DNA from: Cordilura impudica
Taxonomy: Eukaryota; Arthropoda; Insecta; Diptera; Scathophagidae
NCBI GenBank assembly: GCA_963682025.1
Contig: OY821522.1
Span: 23,126,154 to 23,190,153 of the forward strand
DNA: 64,000 bases
Direction: 5' to 3'
Within the stretch, counting starts at the first letter, position 1; every line of letters starts with the position of its first letter. The notes beneath the pieces are model-generated. The model was given only the letters and a program-made list of their open reading frames with translations. It ran no database searches and had not been told where the DNA came from. Shown piece after piece: positions 44,070 to 57,986 of the stretch. Position numbers and translations under genes: made by a program.

Positions 44070-45429
44070 TTAATACATATTGTTCCTTTTTTTTATAATA
44101 TATCTAGCATACATACGAAACAAATTAAGTTGTTTGTTCCTTGGAAAGAAACACAAAAAGTATGTCGCCATTCGGTTCAAAAAATTGTTTCTTTCTTTTA
44201 ATGTGTTTATTTTTGCAGAATTTTAAATTTACAAATAGTTATCCTAAATCCGTTCTTTACAACTTTAGAAATACTTGGCATATAAGTATATGTATATTAA
44301 CAATATTTATATATTTCTTTTTTTATATATAAAATATATGCTATTTGTTTATGAATGCTTCTTATATAAATATATTGTTATATATACAAATTTAGAATAA
44401 TTTTAAAATGAGTTTGAATAAGAAGGTATTAATTAATTTATTTATTACACTTTTTTTAATTTAATTCATGATTTGCCCTCATAAAAGTAAGTATTTTTTC
44501 GTTAAATTATTGAAACTGATTTTCGTGAAATTGATTTTCTTAATTATATTGAAAATTTTTTATTTAAGCTAATGCATTTTTTCATTGCCTTAACGAACTT
44601 TATTTTTATAAAATTAATATTTTTCATTAAATTAATCTATACGTATACATATATTTTCATTTAATATTTTTTCGTTAAATTATTGAAATTGATTTTCGTG
44701 AAATTGATTTTCTTCATTATAGTGAAGATTTTTTTCTTTTAAACTAATGAATTTTTCCATTGCCTTAACGAACTTAATTTTTATAAAATGATTATTTTTC
44801 ATTAAATAAATCTGTACATATACATACATATTTTTTTATTTAATTCATGATTTTCCCTCATGAAATTAAATATTTTTTTGTTTCATTAAATTATTTTTTT
44901 TTTTTAATTCATGAGCTCTTTTAAAACAATTTATTTTTATTTACTAAATTAAAACAAATTTTGTATTAAATTATTATAACTTTCGTTTATCTAATTTTTC
45001 CCTTTAAAGTTAGAAACTTTTTTCATTTATTTAAGTATTTTTTTCATTAAATTATAAATTTTTCCCATCAAATTAATTAAATTAATTTTCGTGAAATTAT
45101 GGAATAAATTACCTTACCTTAATGATTTTGTTTTCATAATTTTTTTATTTAATTCGTGATTTTTCCCTCATGAAATAAAGTGTTTTTTGGTTAAATTATT
45201 GAAATTGATTTTCGTAATATTAATAAAGTCATTATTACATTATTTTTATTAGGTAATTAATTTTTTTTTTTCATTACATTGAGAATTTTTTCTTTCGTAT
45301 TTAATTTATTATTTTCCCTCATAAAATTAAGTATTATCATTGTCAAATTATTGAAATTAATTTTCGTGGAATTAATTTTATTCGTTACATTAAAAATTTT
45401 TTTTCTTTTAAGCTAATAAATTTGTAATA
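44070..45429. repeat. Array copy 2: unit start and 171-bp repeat field
   Basis: Begins at the fusion joint and repeats 30941-32260 with small indels. Non-coding. Confidence 0.8.
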
Positions 45430-46034
45430 AAACAGATTTTTTTTTGTCATAAATATTTTCATTCCCCTTTTTCTGTTTCCTTTTTTTGTTCTTTTATATT
45501 TGTAAATCCGATTTTTAAACTTGATTCTCTGTTTGATTCCATTTTTAAAAATAAGTTGGAATTTGTTTTATAAAAGAAATCGCTACATTGGTTCAAACTA
45601 TATATCAAATTAATTTTCTCTTCGCCATTTAAGTGGTCCATTTTAATTTTGTTTATTAAAGAACCCTCACTGTTATTTTCTTGAAGTTAATTGTCGTCAA
45701 CGAAGTAGTAATTATCGGAGGTAACCGGCCACGAATTATTTTCGTTAAGATACATTACGTTTGGGAATTTAGCAACTGTTTCTAATTCAATTTTAAATTT
45801 ATGTGGATTGTAAATACCTTCATTAACAATTGTTTCACCAATATAACTATGTTTTATGTTATTGCCTAAGCCGCGCCCAACATTGGTAATTAAACTATTT
45901 TTCTGAGATTTTGGAAATAATATAGGCACAATTTTATTGTTTATTTTAATTTGGTTATTATCGTAATCTATAACGGCTTTATATGTACGTAACATGTCGT
46001 TTCCTATAATTCCATCGTAATCGTCGTGAAATTT
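45430..46034 (-). pseudogene. Gypsy pol fragment (copy 2)
   Basis: Same content as 32252-32878, including the shared TAA stop before the linker (NIKEQKKETE differs by a short deletion). Confidence 0.75.
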
Positions 46035-47436
46035 TGTAATGGTACGGCGGTGGTGGAACTTCCGCTTCCGTTTCCCTGAGCCTTAACGGGTGGAACGTGC
46101 TGGCAGGGGACCTAGCTCGCCGGAGGAGTGGGATCTTGTTAAGACCCAGGGAACCGGCACTACAGATTTCACGTGCGATTTACAAAAAAAAAAATGTCAA
46201 AACATTCTATGGTCGCTAGTGCATGGATGGCCATACTTACTCGGGGATTGGGGACGAGGTGTTATGCCCCTTTTGCCCTCCCTACCATGTTACCTCTACT
46301 CCATCTAAATTGGAGGTAACCAACATAAATAAAAAGAATTGGTTGGGTTTTGGTTTTCTTTTTTTTTTCCTTTTCTTTGTATGTTTAACGTTTTCAAATC
46401 ACAGTTTATAATTTTTTAACACATTCTCTTCAACTCAGTACCTTTATTCACATTTAAAATTTTTAAAACCATTTTAGTTTGCAAAACTGTACTAATTTCC
46501 TTTTTTTTTTAAGTACACAATTTATTTTAAATTGTTCCGTGTCACTTTTAAACGTACATATATATCAATCGCCCAAACTTAAATTATTTTAAGTTTTTAA
46601 TTTATTAAAATTTTAAATTTTCAACACTCTTCTTAAGTCTTTTTTTTTTTTGTTTTAAATTTCTTTATTAATTGTGTGGTTTTAAATTTCTTTATTAATT
46701 GTGTTAATCTGTTAACTTTTCGTTTATAATTTGCTAATGTTTTGTTTCTATCTTATTTCACTTTCTTAAATTCCTTTAAATTACATTTTAACTTTCTTAG
46801 ACTTTTATCAATTTAATATATTTTTTTTTTTTTAACTTAACATAAGTCTTTTTTAAATTTCTTAATTTCTTAACTTGTACACTAATTTTAAACTTCACTT
46901 AACTCTACATTTTAATTCTTAAGAAGTTTATCCTCAACCTTTTGTTTCAAATTCCAAAATTCAACTCCTTCACTATCAAAACTTGAATTCCTTTATTGAT
47001 TTTTCGTCATCTTTCAATAACCCAATTATTCTCTCCGTCAAATTTTTTTTGCACACAAAAAAATCAAACAACAAACCAGTTTGTTGTTTGCAAAAAAATT
47101 TCGCAATCATTCATACGTGTAACCAACACTCATACATTCATTAAATTCCCTATGTAAAAAAAATACTACATCTAACGAAGAGGGGAACAAGGTAAGCCAA
47201 TGTTAATGGCTGACAACATGGGTGGGAATGAGAGCGAGTTAAAGCTTTATACATGAATGAAATTATGCTGACGGAGAAATATTAACACCAACTCAAGTGT
47301 TTAAAAATATAATTTTTTTTTGCAACAAACAAAAATTGGCCAACGGTATTACCATATAAGGTGTTGTTTACATGGTATAGTTTTTTCTTTTGTGTGATAT
47401 ACACTCAATAGCAAAAATTTTCGTACGGCCGTCACA
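46035..47436 (-). repeat. Solo LTR2 in protease (copy 2), 1402 bp
   Basis: Same insertion site and ATTT duplication as copy 1. Retains the 71-base segment (around 47162-47240) that copy 1 lacks. Confidence 0.85.
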
Positions 47437-48279
47437 ATTTACATTCTATTAATGTCATTTTCTCATTCATATCACCTCATTCAGAAAACATTGGTATTCG
47501 GTAGATTGTGTTAGATAATATCTCACCTTGTAGGGTGTTCAATTTTGATGTTGCTGAATTAATTCTCCATTTAGGATGACATAAACCTGGATTTACAATT
47601 GAGTGAGTGGCTCTAGTATCCACTATAAATTTAAGTTTGTTTTTTAATACTATATATGGTAGTTCACCGGAGAGGTCGGAAAACGAAAATTTTGTGCCAT
47701 GACATTTTCAGTTTGATGACTTGAATTTTGAACCTGATTGGGATTGTTCACATGATTGGTACGATGTTGATTTTCTGGTGGGTTTAATAAAGAGTTTTGA
47801 GTGATAGCATTGTTCAAGTTAGATTGTGACACATTCTGTGCGACTGGCATGCTTTCGAAATTAACTGGAATATTGTAGTTTTGAAACATATTAATATCCA
47901 TTGGCTCTGGGATTGGTTGTTTGGAACAAAAATTTTTACTGAAATTTGGATAATTATAGTTAAAATTTCCACCGTTGTTTCGATTATAATCTTGGTTATT
48001 ACAGCTATTAATGAAATGGTTATTATTCCATTGGTATTCATTGTTATTATGGAATCTATTAAAATCGTATTGATTACTTTCATTAAGTGAATTACTGTTA
48101 TAACTAGTACCTTTCCCGTTTGAATTAAACCGTGGGTTACTGTTTCTGTTGTCTCGAAGTTGATGATAATTGCGGTTATTATTGTTTGTATTGGGTCGAC
48201 TCATATTTCTATTTTCAAAGTTACTCTTCTTATCGTTTCTTCCGTATTCAGCGTATCCCGATGCAAAAAGGATATTCAT
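47437..48279 (-). pseudogene. Gypsy protease N-half and Gag C-terminal part (copy 2)
   Basis: The Gag tail frame (209 codons, 47650-48279) starts MNILFASGYAEYGRNDKK, further upstream than in copy 1 because of one base in an A run. Protease half follows at 47441-47640 with the DTRA sequence. Confidence 0.7.
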
Positions 48280-48433
48280 TGCTTCTTCAAGAGTGTCTGA
48301 TTCTTACATGCCAGTATGGTCTTCATTGGTTTAGGTATTTTTTCTTTAAAAATATTGAGAGAAGTTCTCATATTGTTCCTAGCGATTTGCTCACTATTTA
48401 CATTTGTCCCGAAATCTGATACTGTCTTGTTAT

Positions 48434-48703
48434 TTAAACTTCGGTGTTTGTCTTTAATATTATTGTAAAAATCAATTCTCCAAAATAATTTATCAAAACT
48501 GTCTTAATTTCTGACCACGTTTGCGCTTGAAAATTTATTTCGATAGCTTCCCTGGCCTTACCCTTAAATCTACTTTTGATCAAATCAATAAATAATTGTT
48601 GGGAAAGTTCGTCGTATTGTATAAGAAGGAGATTTATTCTATCAGCAAGTGAAATAAAGGTATATAGGTATGTTTTTTCACCTGATTCCGGCAACCGTTC
48701 CAA
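48434..48703 (-). pseudogene. Gypsy Gag capsid-like part (copy 2), internally deleted
   Basis: Starts MERLPESGEKTYLYTFISLA like copy 1 but loses about 66 bases after NYFGE (joined at about 48478), a deletion absent from copies 1 and 3. Confidence 0.7.
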
Positions 48704-48961
48704 AAAGTGAAGAGGACTTAGAATATACTACTATTACTATTACTATACTATTTTACTAAATAAAATCAAGATTCTCGATGACCGAATTGAAAAAGAACAC
48801 AAATTAATTGTTATATATGTGTCGTTATATTAAAAGATAGAAAGAAATCTTAACGTAGGGGAAAAATGTATGCAGATATATATATAAAAAATATTTTCAA
48901 CCAATTTACTAGTAATAATTGTTATATTGTTATATAAAAAAAAAAAAATATTACATATACA

Positions 48962-50636
48962 CATTATGTAGAAAAAATAAGTTTCCAATGTCATATATTT
49001 AAATTGGTGAACTGTGAGCTTCCTAAAGCTTATGAATTGATACATACCATTCTCATTTTAAAAACTACTCATACTATTGTTCCTATTGGAGAAGTTTGAA
49101 AGGTTTTGCTATTCAATAGAAATAAAGGTAATACCAGTTTCACAGAAAGAAATAATTTGTACATTGAAAAAGTAAGTTTCCAAAAGCAATCAAGTAGTGA
49201 AACATTGCACACTAACATAAAATCTTGATATTTTAACTATTTTTAATAAATTTAGTTAATTTTGCATACAAATAAATACGTTAAAGATAAATTTTTCTAC
49301 CATTTTATTAATTTTTATTACTTTTTTCATAATATTGAAATTAACCCTTTAATTTAATAGAAAATAATTTAATTTTGCAAAAAAAAAATGGGTAAATTCA
49401 AACAATTGACAACTGAGGAACGAAAAGTAATTATTAGTCTTTATAAAGATGGCCACAACCTTCGATATATTGGACAAAAATTTTGCAAATCGCATACAGC
49501 AGTTCGTAAAGTAATTGTGGCCTTCGAGAATAAACACAGAGTTTGTGCTAAAAACAGACCAGGGCGTCCTAAAATAACATCCCAAAGAGTTGACAGAAGA
49601 ATCCTTGACACATCAGAGGCTAACCCATTAAAATCTGTACCAAAAATTCGTTCTCAGTTGCTTAACGAAGGAAGAATTGCCCCGTCAGTATTCACCATTC
49701 GTAACAGGCTAAGAGAATACGGCAAACATGGGCGCGTAGCTCGTAAAATTGCCTACATTAGCAAAGTAAATAAGACCAAAAGAATGCTGTTTTATGAGGA
49801 ACACGTTTTAAAGCCCAAAGAATTTTGGCACAACATTTTATGGACTGACGAATCAATGATAAGACTGAAATACTCTCATGGTATGATACACGTTTGGCGT
49901 TAGGCAGGTGACGAACTATCATTAAAGTGTACCGTTCCAACTGTAAAAGCGGTAGAGAGAGGTTTGATGGTGTGGGGCTACCTTTCTGCCAAAGGTACTG
50001 GTGAAATCATCGTATTAGAAGGAAAAGTAAATGCTGCTGTGTATATGAGAATTCTGGAGGAAACAGCTATACCTGAGGGGAATCGCTTAATATGTGAACA
50101 TTTCATATTCCAGCAGGATAATGCGCCTATACATATAGCGAAAAGGGTAGTGGAATACCTTGCTGATAGAAATGTTCCTATTTTAAGGTGGCCACCCCAA
50201 AGTCCAGACCTTTCTCCCATCGAGAACGCTTGGTCTATACTTAAAATTCGGATTGCTGAGGCGGCCCCTCGAAACCTTAGCCAACTTAAAGATTGCATTG
50301 TTTCGAACTGGAAAAATATTAGTCCAGCAGAGTGCCTAAAGTTAGTAGAAGCTATGCAAGTCCGCCTTGCTAAAATGTCTCTCCGAAATGGAGGTCACTG
50401 CGGTTACTAAGCGAGATGGAAACAAATTTTTTCTACTATTTTCTTTGAATTCTTTTAAGTTTTTTTATCTGGCTACAATGAATATATAATTTTTTTTAAT
50501 ATGTTTTATTTGTTACTACTGATGAAGTTAAAAACGTACATTAAAGACAAAGAATATTAAAAAATACTACACAAAAAAAGTTTCAAACGTTTTATTCTAT
50601 AACTATTCTTTGGAAACTTATTTTTTCCACATACTG
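48962..50636 (+). mobile_element. Tc1-type transposon (copy 2)
   Basis: Same ends as copy 1 with a G to T change in the left terminus (CATTATG). Inserted at the identical site, so it was duplicated with the array rather than newly inserted. Confidence 0.8.
49388..50410 (+). pseudogene. Tc1-family transposase (copy 2)
   Basis: DD34E transposase as in copy 1. The shared TAG after VWR (49901-49903) is present; the C-terminal half is otherwise open to 50410, unlike copy 1. Confidence 0.9.
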
Positions 50637-50850
50637 TATGTACGTAAATACTTATAGTTTAATGCAGCTTTCACCTTTTATGATGATATTGTGCCTTCAA
50701 CGATAGCGTTTGTTTATTATTAGGGTGTCGAAAGTTTCTTTTCACTTGCTATATTTTTATTTTAGTATTAAAGTCTTTCAAAACTTCTATGCGTTTTTTA
50801 TAACAAATTTTCGTTCCTTTTTTTTCTTAAATTCTTTTCAGGAATGTCTT

Positions 50851-51635
50851 TATACCCTATACCACTATGTGGTTTGGGTATAATGACTTTGTGCTGCTGT
50901 TTGTAACAACCAAAAATATTTGACCTACACCCATCTTTAATTATACCGATCGAATCAGAATCACTACCTGATTCGATTTAACGATGTCCGTCCGTCTGTG
51001 TGTCCATGTAAAGTTTGTAATCAAACTGCGGTCGCAAATATGAATATATTTTGACGAAATTTGGTATTTGATCTTTTATCGGCCATGGGATGAGCGCTAT
51101 TGAAATTGGTGAGAATCGGTCTATGTTCAGACCTAGCCCCGATACAAATGACCCCTATGAAATCAACATATATTGCCATAATATCCAAATTATCATACAA
51201 ATCTTAGTCAAATTGGGTTTGTATGTATATATTACATCCATTAATCAGTAGTCCAAAAATGATCCCTATTGGACAACTCTTAGTCATAGGCCCCATATAG
51301 AGCTGCTTCCCGATCTTCACTTAAATCTATCAAAAAACAAAAATATTTCACTGATTCTTCTCAAATTTTGTTTGTATATATTTTTTGCAAAATACAAGAG
51401 ACTTTACCAAACATGGTCAGGATCGGTCCATTTTTGGGCCTAGTCCCCATATAGATATAGCATCCGATATGAACTTTTTCATATCTGCAGCCGAAAAAAT
51501 TAATAAAAAACCCACTCAAATTTGGTTTATGCTTACTTCTATATCCAGTTCGTTGGGCCTGAGAGATAGGGTCTCTAAACGCATGGTATAGGGTATCGTA
51601 TAGTCGGTCTAGACCGACTATAATTTTCTTACTTG
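50851..51635 (+). mobile_element. Helentron-associated element (copy 2)
   Basis: Same site and ends as 37651-38434, so inherited with the array unit. Confidence 0.7.
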
Positions 51636-52042
51636 TTTTTTATTCGGGAACGTTTTCTTTATTTTTATTTCATACTACTTATATAGTTTCGGTTAGTTTG
51701 CTTCCAAAATAGGGGTTTTCTTTTTGTAAAAGCACTTTTTTAATATTGTCATTAGAGTTTTAATTTTAATTATTAATATTATTATATTTTTTTTGTATAA
51801 TAATTTAAGTGTCTTTATATAATTGTTCAAATTTTTATGTTTTATTTTAACTTTGTAACGCAAAATTAATTTTTTTTCGCTTTCTTGTTTTGAATTGGTT
51901 TTTAAAAAATGTTTTTATTTTTTTAAAAGTTACATTTTCAACATTGTTGTTTGAAAAATAATGTTCATAAAGGTATAACCTTTTAGACATTGAATTGTCA
52001 AGTATGCTTATTATATATAAAACTCACAAGGATACCGGGTAT

Positions 52043-52258
52043 CCTACCGAATGCGCCAATTTTGTCGTAGGTTTCTTATTCGAAATAAATACGACGTTGA
52101 TTATTTATTTAAAATATATTTTATTTATTTTATATTTAAAATAATAATTTTCTTTATTATTTTCTTTATTAAGTTTATAAGTATAAACGGATAACGTTTT
52201 ACTTAAATATTAATTTAAATATTCACGCTATGGCTTCCGAAATCAGACTCTGGCGTCA
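52043..52258 (-). repeat. Primer site and LTR1 (copy 2)
   Basis: Primer site 52043-52058 with one base changed; LTR1 52059-52258, ending CGTCA against the second Transib copy. Confidence 0.75.
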
Positions 52259-53514
52259 CACAGTGGTTCAAAACCAAAAAAAAGTGGTAATAAGTCTGGA
52301 ACTTCTAAACTATTGGTTGGATTGGAATAGTATATTCTAGGCGATTGTAGTCAAGGATATGGCTTTCAAAATATTTATTTTTGAGATACCCTGTTGTAAC
52401 ACAGGGTGAGCTACAGGGTGTCAAATTCGACCACCTCGAGGTGAAAAATGCTTTCAAAGCTTGTAACTTTTATAAATATGAAGTGATTTTTACGCTTTTA
52501 AAATTTTTCCAATAACCATTAAATTGTTTACAAAAAACATGCCTATACTACCTAGTTATCGCTTATGGTTTAAAAAATATTTGGCTTTAAAAATCAACAT
52601 TTGAACTTTTCACCAAATTCTTTCTTGGTTTTTCGCAAATAACATTTTTATTAAAAAAAAAATCTAAAAATACGTGGCGATAGCCAGTACTTTTGAAAAA
52701 AATACGTTGAAATATTTTTTGAATTATTTCAAACCGTTTAGTGAGCACAAATTCTTAAAGTTGACTTTTTGAATCAGGTTTTAAAAATTGCAAATTTTTG
52801 CCAAAATATACCATTCATTCTTTCACTTTTTTCTCACAACCCTGGTAAAACATGTATATATTTTTCTACATATTTTAAAAGAATATGCTTCAAGAATGGT
52901 TGTAAGCGAAATTTTTAATATTTTTGGATATGCACCCTAATTGGGCAATTAAAAAAAAAATCTAAGTATTAAAAGTTAATACAAAAATATCCGCTCGATT
53001 TCTTCAAATATTTCACCGCAGTATTAAAGCTCCAAATATTTTTATTTATTTGCCGCAATAAAATTCACCGCCATTACTTAAATGGTGAAAAAAGTCAAAT
53101 TTTCATACGAATTTTTTTTGTTAACATAAAAAACATATTAAGATTAGTTATTTTTATATTTTGTTTAGAACGGCATTTAAATTATCTAAAACACTTCAAA
53201 AAATCATTTTGATAACGTTAATAGTTTTTGAGATATTTATATTCAAATTTCAGAAAAAAATATAGAAAAACTATGGTTTTTCGTTTTTTTTTTTGGTTTT
53301 TTTGGTAAAGTGTTCCCAACATTTTTGAATTTTACTTATTATTATATATATTGTTAAAGAAGACATATTTATCTATTCAACGATATATAACATGTCTATC
53401 AAATATATTGCAACATGCTGAAATAATAACCCCAAACCACACTCCACAGGCAAAAATTTAGCTATTTCTCTATTTGTTCATATAAATGGTCATTTACATA
53501 GTGAATGACATATT

Positions 53515-54285
53515 TATACCCTATACCACTATGTGGTTTGGGTATAATGACTTTGTGCTGCTGTTTGTAACAACCAAAAATATTTGACCTAGACCCATCT
53601 TTAATTATACCGATCGACTCAGAATCACTTTCTGAGTTGATTTAACAATGTCCGTCCGTCCGTCTGTGTGTCCATGTAAAGCTTGTAATCAAACTGCAGG
53701 TCGCAAATATGAATATATTTTGATGAAATTTGGTACATAAGCTTCTATCGGCCATGGGATGAACGCTATTGAAATTGGTGAGAATCGGTCCATGTTCAGA
53801 CCTAGCCCCCATACAAATTACCCATATGAAATCGACATAAACTTCCATAAGATCCAAATTGTCATATAGATCTTACTCAAATTGGGTTTGTATGCGTTCA
53901 TTACATCCACTAATGAGTAGTCCAAAAATGATCCCTTTGACCCCATATAGAGCTGCTTCCCGATCTTCACTTAAATCTATTAATAAACAAAAATTTTGCA
54001 CTGACTCTTCTCAAATTTTGCTTGTATATATTTTTGCAAAATACAAGAGACTTTTCCAAACATGATCAGGATCGGTCCATTTTTGAACCTAGTCCCTTTA
54101 TAGATATAGCATCCGATATGAACTTTTTCATATCTGCAGCCAAAAAAATTAATAAAAATCCCACTCAAATTTGGTTTTTGCTTATTTTCAATGTCCAGTT
54201 AGTTGGACCTAAGAGATAGGGTTTCTAAACGCATGGTATAGGGTATCGTATAGTCGGTCTAGACCGACTATAATTTTCTTACTTG
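53515..54285 (+). mobile_element. Helentron-associated element inserted only in Transib copy 2
   Basis: TATACCCTATACCAC...CTTACTTG with the 24-bp 3' palindrome at 54249-54272. Copy 1 has the empty site CATATTTTTTTATTG at 40361-40375, so the element sits in a T run with no larger duplication, as expected for insertion between two T. It differs by many bases from the element at 50851, so it is a different family member, not a copy of that one. Confidence 0.85.
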
Positions 54286-54636
54286 TTTTTTATTGTTTTT
54301 TGGTAAAGGGTTGCATACGTTTTTATTACTTCAAATAACTTTATATATCTTTTCAAAGAAGGTATAATTATAAGTTAATGGTGTATGAAATATTTACCTA
54401 ATGAGTTTCAACTGATCATAAAATTGCCCGAAACTCTGATACCTATTGCAAAATATCTGTAATTCACAATACCTTTTTATTAAAAAAAAACAGGTAAAAG
54501 CCAAATCCATAGATTCACTAAAACAAAATGTAAGTATAGGTTAAAGTACCTGCTCGATATATTACCTTTCAAAAAGTATTTTCAGTATATAACCATGAGT
54601 TTCTTGTTTATTAAGATCACTTACGTATAATCTAAC

Positions 54637-56649
54637 ATGGAGGTTACATTAAAGTATTATTCACTTTGCAAAGTTATTTGGGAAAATCCTTCCGATTCTA
54701 CTATTCATTCATCACGTTCGGAAAAAGTCTCGAAATTATTTTATACAATTAACAACACTTACGGTTTAAATGTGAGATCTGAAGATGTTGAAAATTTTTA
54801 GAAAGCTTACGAAAGCCAATCGGGTTTATCAAAATCAAAGTTTATGACTAAAAATGAAGAATGGTTGCAAACGGGCCTCACAGTACAAATTGAGAAAAAG
54901 GCATTTGGTTGACCTAAAAAGGACTACGAAAATATTCAATCAAGGACAAAAAAGAAAAAACAAGAAGAAATCATCGCCTAATGAAATTAAGGATTCTTTT
55001 AAATCAGCCTTGACGCACGCAACCAAAGGAAGCTGCTAAAATTGTAGATGTGTTACCAACTGCATCTCCTAAGCGGTTGAAGCGTATGGTGCAAAGTATT
55101 TCAACTCCAAAATCGTCAACATCATTTACAGAAGAGGATGCGTTAGCTCTTATTTTAAATTTGGGATTGACAAGAAATAAATACGGTATTTTGAGAAAAG
55201 CTCTCAAAGAAAAAAGGATTTGATATTTTTCCTAAAAGCAGAGCCATAAAGGAAACAAAAATTCTACCATCTAATGTGAAATCCAATATTGAAAGTGCAA
55301 ATGTTGGATTAGCGGAACTGCTTGAAAACACTGCATCTAGAATAATATCCACATTTAGCAAAGAAAAAATAGAAATATGCAACAATTCAGAAATTACGTT
55401 AATATGTAAATGGTGATGCGATGGAATCTGGATTTTCTGAGTATAGACAACCAAGTGGAAGCAATTCAGAAATAGATTTTTCAACAATTTTTATGACATC
55501 ATTAGTACCATTAAAAATGAGGCTATATAATGAGACAAGTTCTTCTTCTAGTGAGAGAGAATATCAGGACATATGGAGTAATTTAACACCCGGATCTAAG
55601 TTCCTATGTCGCCCAATCCGATTTGAGTACACAAAGGAAGACAAAATTACAACACAAAACTTAGTGAGTTCAATAAATCAGGAAATTTCGAGATTGTCTC
55701 CAGTTTTTGTGGAAATATCTGGAAGTGTCATTAAAGTGTTATTTCAACCACTTTTTACAATGATGGGAAAGTAGCCAATGCCGTTACAGATATAACATCT
55801 ACTTGGAAATGTAATATATGTGGAAAGAAAAGTTCAGAATTTCATAACAGTTGTGATGAAATTCCTATTAATGAAAATGCTTTAAAATTTGGAATATCAC
55901 CACTTCATGCAAGAATACGATTTATTGAATATTGCTTGCATCTCGCATATGAGCTAAAATACCGGCAAATTCCAGGACAAGAAAATATACCAGTTAAAAA
56001 TAATACTGATCTACACGCCATACGAAAAACTGAGAAGAAAAGAATTCAGGATGAATTTAAAATGCAACTTGGTCTAATTATCGATAAGCCTCTTTGTGGC
56101 TATGGAAGTTCAAATGATGGTAATACAGCAAGACGTTTCTTTGAAGATCCCGAAACTACTTCTTTGATTACTGGCATTGACACGGCTTTAATCGCACGGT
56201 TTAAAGTAATATTAGCTGTCATTAATAGTAAACAACAAATTAATGAGGAGAAATTGAAAATATATGCTAGTGGAACTAAGGAATTAATAATGAACTTATA
56301 TCCTTGGAGGCCAATGACATCAACTGTACACAAAGTATTAGCTCATGGGAAAGAAATAATACAAAATAGCATCCTGCCCTTGGGAGAACTGACTGAAGAA
56401 GCACAAGAAGCTAGAAACAGAGATGTCAAACACTTTAGACTTTTTAATACAAGAAAATGTAGCAAAGAAGCCCAAAATTCCGATTTAATGGAATATTTAT
56501 TGATATCATCAGATCCAGTAATATACTCCATAAGAACAAAATGGTTACCAAAAATAAGTCTTGAAATAGAAAATGATGATTCCGAAGCTATGGATATAAA
56601 ACATCTTTTATCTTTTGATATTTCTGATTGTTTTGTAGAAAATAACTAG
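54637..56649 (+). pseudogene. Transib transposase (copy 2)
   Basis: Same motif order as copy 1 and the same shared lesions: TGA before CDG (55414-55416), frame change with loss of the second aspartate near 55763, and the break near 55025. Private lesions differ: a TAG in place of a Tyr codon near 54800, and TGA in the GRPKK segment near 54908. Catalytic glutamate region LGELTEEAQEARNRD is intact. Confidence 0.85.
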
Positions 56650-57986
56650 TAAAAAAGCAGACAATTGTTATGTAATTTTAAGCCTATTATAAAACAAATA
56701 AAAAAATACTCATTAAAAAAAATTTAGTTATATTTGTTATTTAATAATGAAAATATCTTAGGCATTGGCTTTTTACCTGTTTTTTTTTTTTGTATAAAAT
56801 CAGCATCAGAGTTTCGGGCAATTTTATGATCAGTTGAAACTCATTAGGTAAATATTTCATACACCATTAACTTATAATTATACCTTCTTTGAAAAGATAT
56901 ATAAAATTATTTGAAGTAATAAAAACGTATGCAACCCTTTACCAAAAAACCATAAAAAAATATGTCATTCACTACATAGTGACCATTTATATGAACAAAT
57001 AGAGAAATAGCTAAATTTTTGCCTGTGGAGTGTGGTTTGGGGTCATTATTTCAGCATGTTGCAATATATTTGATAGACATGTTATATATCGTTGAATAGA
57101 TAAATATGTCTTCTTTAACAATATATATAATAATAAGTAAAATAAAACGAAAAACCATAGTTTTTCTATATTTTTTTCTGAAATTTGAAAATAAATATCT
57201 CAAAAACTATTAACGTTATCAAAATGATTTTTTGAAGTGTTTTAGATAATTTAAATGCCGTTCTAAACAAAATATAAAAATAACTAATCTTAATATGTTT
57301 TTTATGTTAACAAAAAAAATTCGTATGAAAATTTGACTTTTTTTCACCATTTAAGCCCTCATGACCACGTTTATGTAACGGCGGTGAATTTTATTGCGGC
57401 AAATAAATAAAAATATTTGGAGCTTTAATACTGCGGTGAAATATTTGAAGAAATCGAGCGGATATTTTTGTATTAACTTTTAAAACTTAGTTTGTTTTTT
57501 AAATTGCCCAATTTCGTCCAATGCTGGACGTAGGGTGCATGTCCAAAAATATTAAGAATTTCGCTTAGAACCATTCTTGAAGCATATTCTTTTAAAATAT
57601 GTAGAAAAATATATACATGTTTTACCAAGGATGTGAGAAAAAAGTGAAAGAATGAAGGGTATTTTTTGACAAAAATTTGCAATTTTTAAAACCTGATTCA
57701 AAAAGTCAACTTTAAGATTTTGTGCTCACTAAACGGTTTGAAATAATTCAAAAAATACGTCAACGTATTTTTTTAAAAAGTACTGGCTATCGCCACATAT
57801 TTTTAGATTTTATTTTGATCTATTTTAATAAAAATGTTATTTGCGAAAAACCAAGAAAGAATTTGGTGAAAAGTTCAAATGTTGATTTTAAAGCCAAATA
57901 TTTTTTAAACCATAAGCGATAACTAGGTAGTATAAGCATGTTTTTTGTAAACAATTTAATGGTTATTGGAAATATTTTAAAAATTT

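Larger units (their letters stand above)
52259..57984 (+). mobile_element. Transib-type transposon (copy 2) with a new insertion in the left repeat
   Basis: Starts CACAGTGGTTCAAAACC. Same long inverted repeats, same truncated right end and same joint as copy 1. The left repeat has small deletions of its own (for example around 52935) and a 771-bp Helentron-like element at 53515-54285. Confidence 0.8.
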
